A DNA stretch of 13,151 bases from an uncultured Kineosporia sp. GTDB taxonomy: Bacteria > Actinomycetota > Actinomycetes > Actinomycetales > Kineosporiaceae. Positions 12,570 through 13,151 of the stretch are shown in pieces. Location: positions 1-13,151 of the forward strand of contig CALMAR010000367.1 of NCBI GenBank assembly GCA_937859855.1, given 5' to 3'. The notes beneath the pieces were generated by a model. That model saw nothing but the letters and a program-made list of their open reading frames with translations. It was not told the origin of the DNA and made no database searches. Positions within the stretch are counted from its first letter, which is position 1; every line of letters starts with the position of its first letter. The position numbers were made by a program, and so were the translations under genes.

Positions 12570-13151
12570 TCACCCGCTGCCCGCCCGCAGCACCAGCCCC
12601 AGCCGCTCCTGCCGGCGCCGCGAGGACTCGAGGCGGACCAGGAGGGCCACCTGAAGAAGGAGCACGAGCACCGGGATCGCGCTGATCCACGGCACGACCA
12701 GCGCCGGTTCCGCGGCCTGACCGGTGAGCAGCCGCAGGTCCAGCAGTCCGAGGGACGCGCGGGTCAGCAGCACGCCGATGATGACGCCACCGAGGGCGCC
12801 GAGGAGTACCGCGGGCAGCAGCTCGCCCGCCATGACGAGGCGCGCGTCCCGGCTGCGCAGGCCGAGAGTGCTCAGTCGGGCGAGGGTTTCGCTGCGCGCC
12901 GGTCGGCTGGCCGCCGTCGAGAGCAGGAGACCGAGCACACCGAGCAGGAGCAGCAGGCCGGCGCACAGGTACCCCAGCCCGTGCAGCCCTGCCGCCAACG
13001 GCGCGGATCGCCGCACCGACAGGGCCTCGCGCCGAAAAGTCGCCGGATTGCCGCTGGCCGCAACGGCTTTCGCAGTACCCGGGCCCAGCACCCAGATGGT
13101 GTTCGGGACGGCGACCCCGCCGGCGGCGCCGAAGGTCGCGGCATCGACGAC
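12570..13151 (-). CDS. FtsX-like ABC transporter permease, C-terminal part (truncated by window edge)
   Basis: The minus-strand frame is open to the window edge and gives the last 193 residues. After an extracellular-type segment come three hydrophobic helices: HGLGYLCAGLLLLLGVLGLLL, LLPAVLLGALGGVIIGVLL, and WISAIPVLVLLLQVALLVRL. The cytoplasmic stretch TLARLSTLGLRSRDARLVMAGE lies between the first two. This pattern (helix, a short 'L..LG.......' coupling loop, helix, periplasmic loop, last helix) is the FtsX-like permease core of MacB/LolCE-type ABC exporters. The protein ends with a short basic tail (ESSRRRQERLGLVLRAG). The partner ATPase is not in the window, and the substrate is unknown. 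A GTG at 13091 is internal, not a start, because the upstream codons continue in frame. Confidence 0.85.
   Translation of the reverse strand, partial: VVDAATFGAAGGVAVPNTIWVLGPGTAKAVAASGNPATFRREALSVRRSAPLAAGLHGLGYLCAGLLLLLGVLGLLLSTAASRPARSETLARLSTLGLRSRDARLVMAGELLPAVLLGALGGVIIGVLLTRASLGLLDLRLLTGQAAEPALVVPWISAIPVLVLLLQVALLVRLESSRRRQERLGLVLRAGSG

Overview
This is a high-GC window with strongly G/C-biased third codon positions. It encodes an Lsr2 nucleoid protein, a CGNR/ABATE-type regulator, FtsX-like and DUF998 membrane proteins, and several genes whose -10-like hexamer lies only 6-8 nt before the start codon (leaderless transcription). Together these indicate an actinomycete. The genus cannot be fixed from the sequence. 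No rRNA, tRNA, CRISPR, insertion sequence or phage gene was seen.

Left part (1-3930): a DUF998 membrane protein runs off the left edge on the minus strand. It is followed by a small YozE/SAM-like protein, a possible 63-aa zinc-ribbon protein, a zinc-independent quinone oxidoreductase (minus), a two-domain VOC/glyoxalase-like protein (plus) and a classical FabG-type SDR (minus). These are mostly single genes with their own promoters.

Middle (3930-8400): a CGNR zinc-finger regulator and an MFS exporter diverge from one short intergenic region. There, two overlapping promoters are covered by a perfect 12-bp inverted repeat, which looks like a regulator-operator-exporter cassette. Next is a metallo-beta-lactamase-fold hydrolase translationally coupled (ATGA) to a MarR regulator. 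Convergent to them is a second SDR that keeps only Tyr of the Asn-Ser-Tyr-Lys tetrad.

Right part (8650-13151): the most striking unit is a stand-alone BLUF blue-light sensor 32 nt upstream of a PAS-PAS-GGDEF-EAL protein, with both c-di-GMP synthesis and hydrolysis motifs intact. This is a plausible two-protein light-controlled c-di-GMP switch. It is followed by lsr2 (minus, with a hairpin terminator and a structured upstream region), a divergent RidA-family deaminase, and the C-terminal part of an FtsX-like ABC permease running off the right edge.
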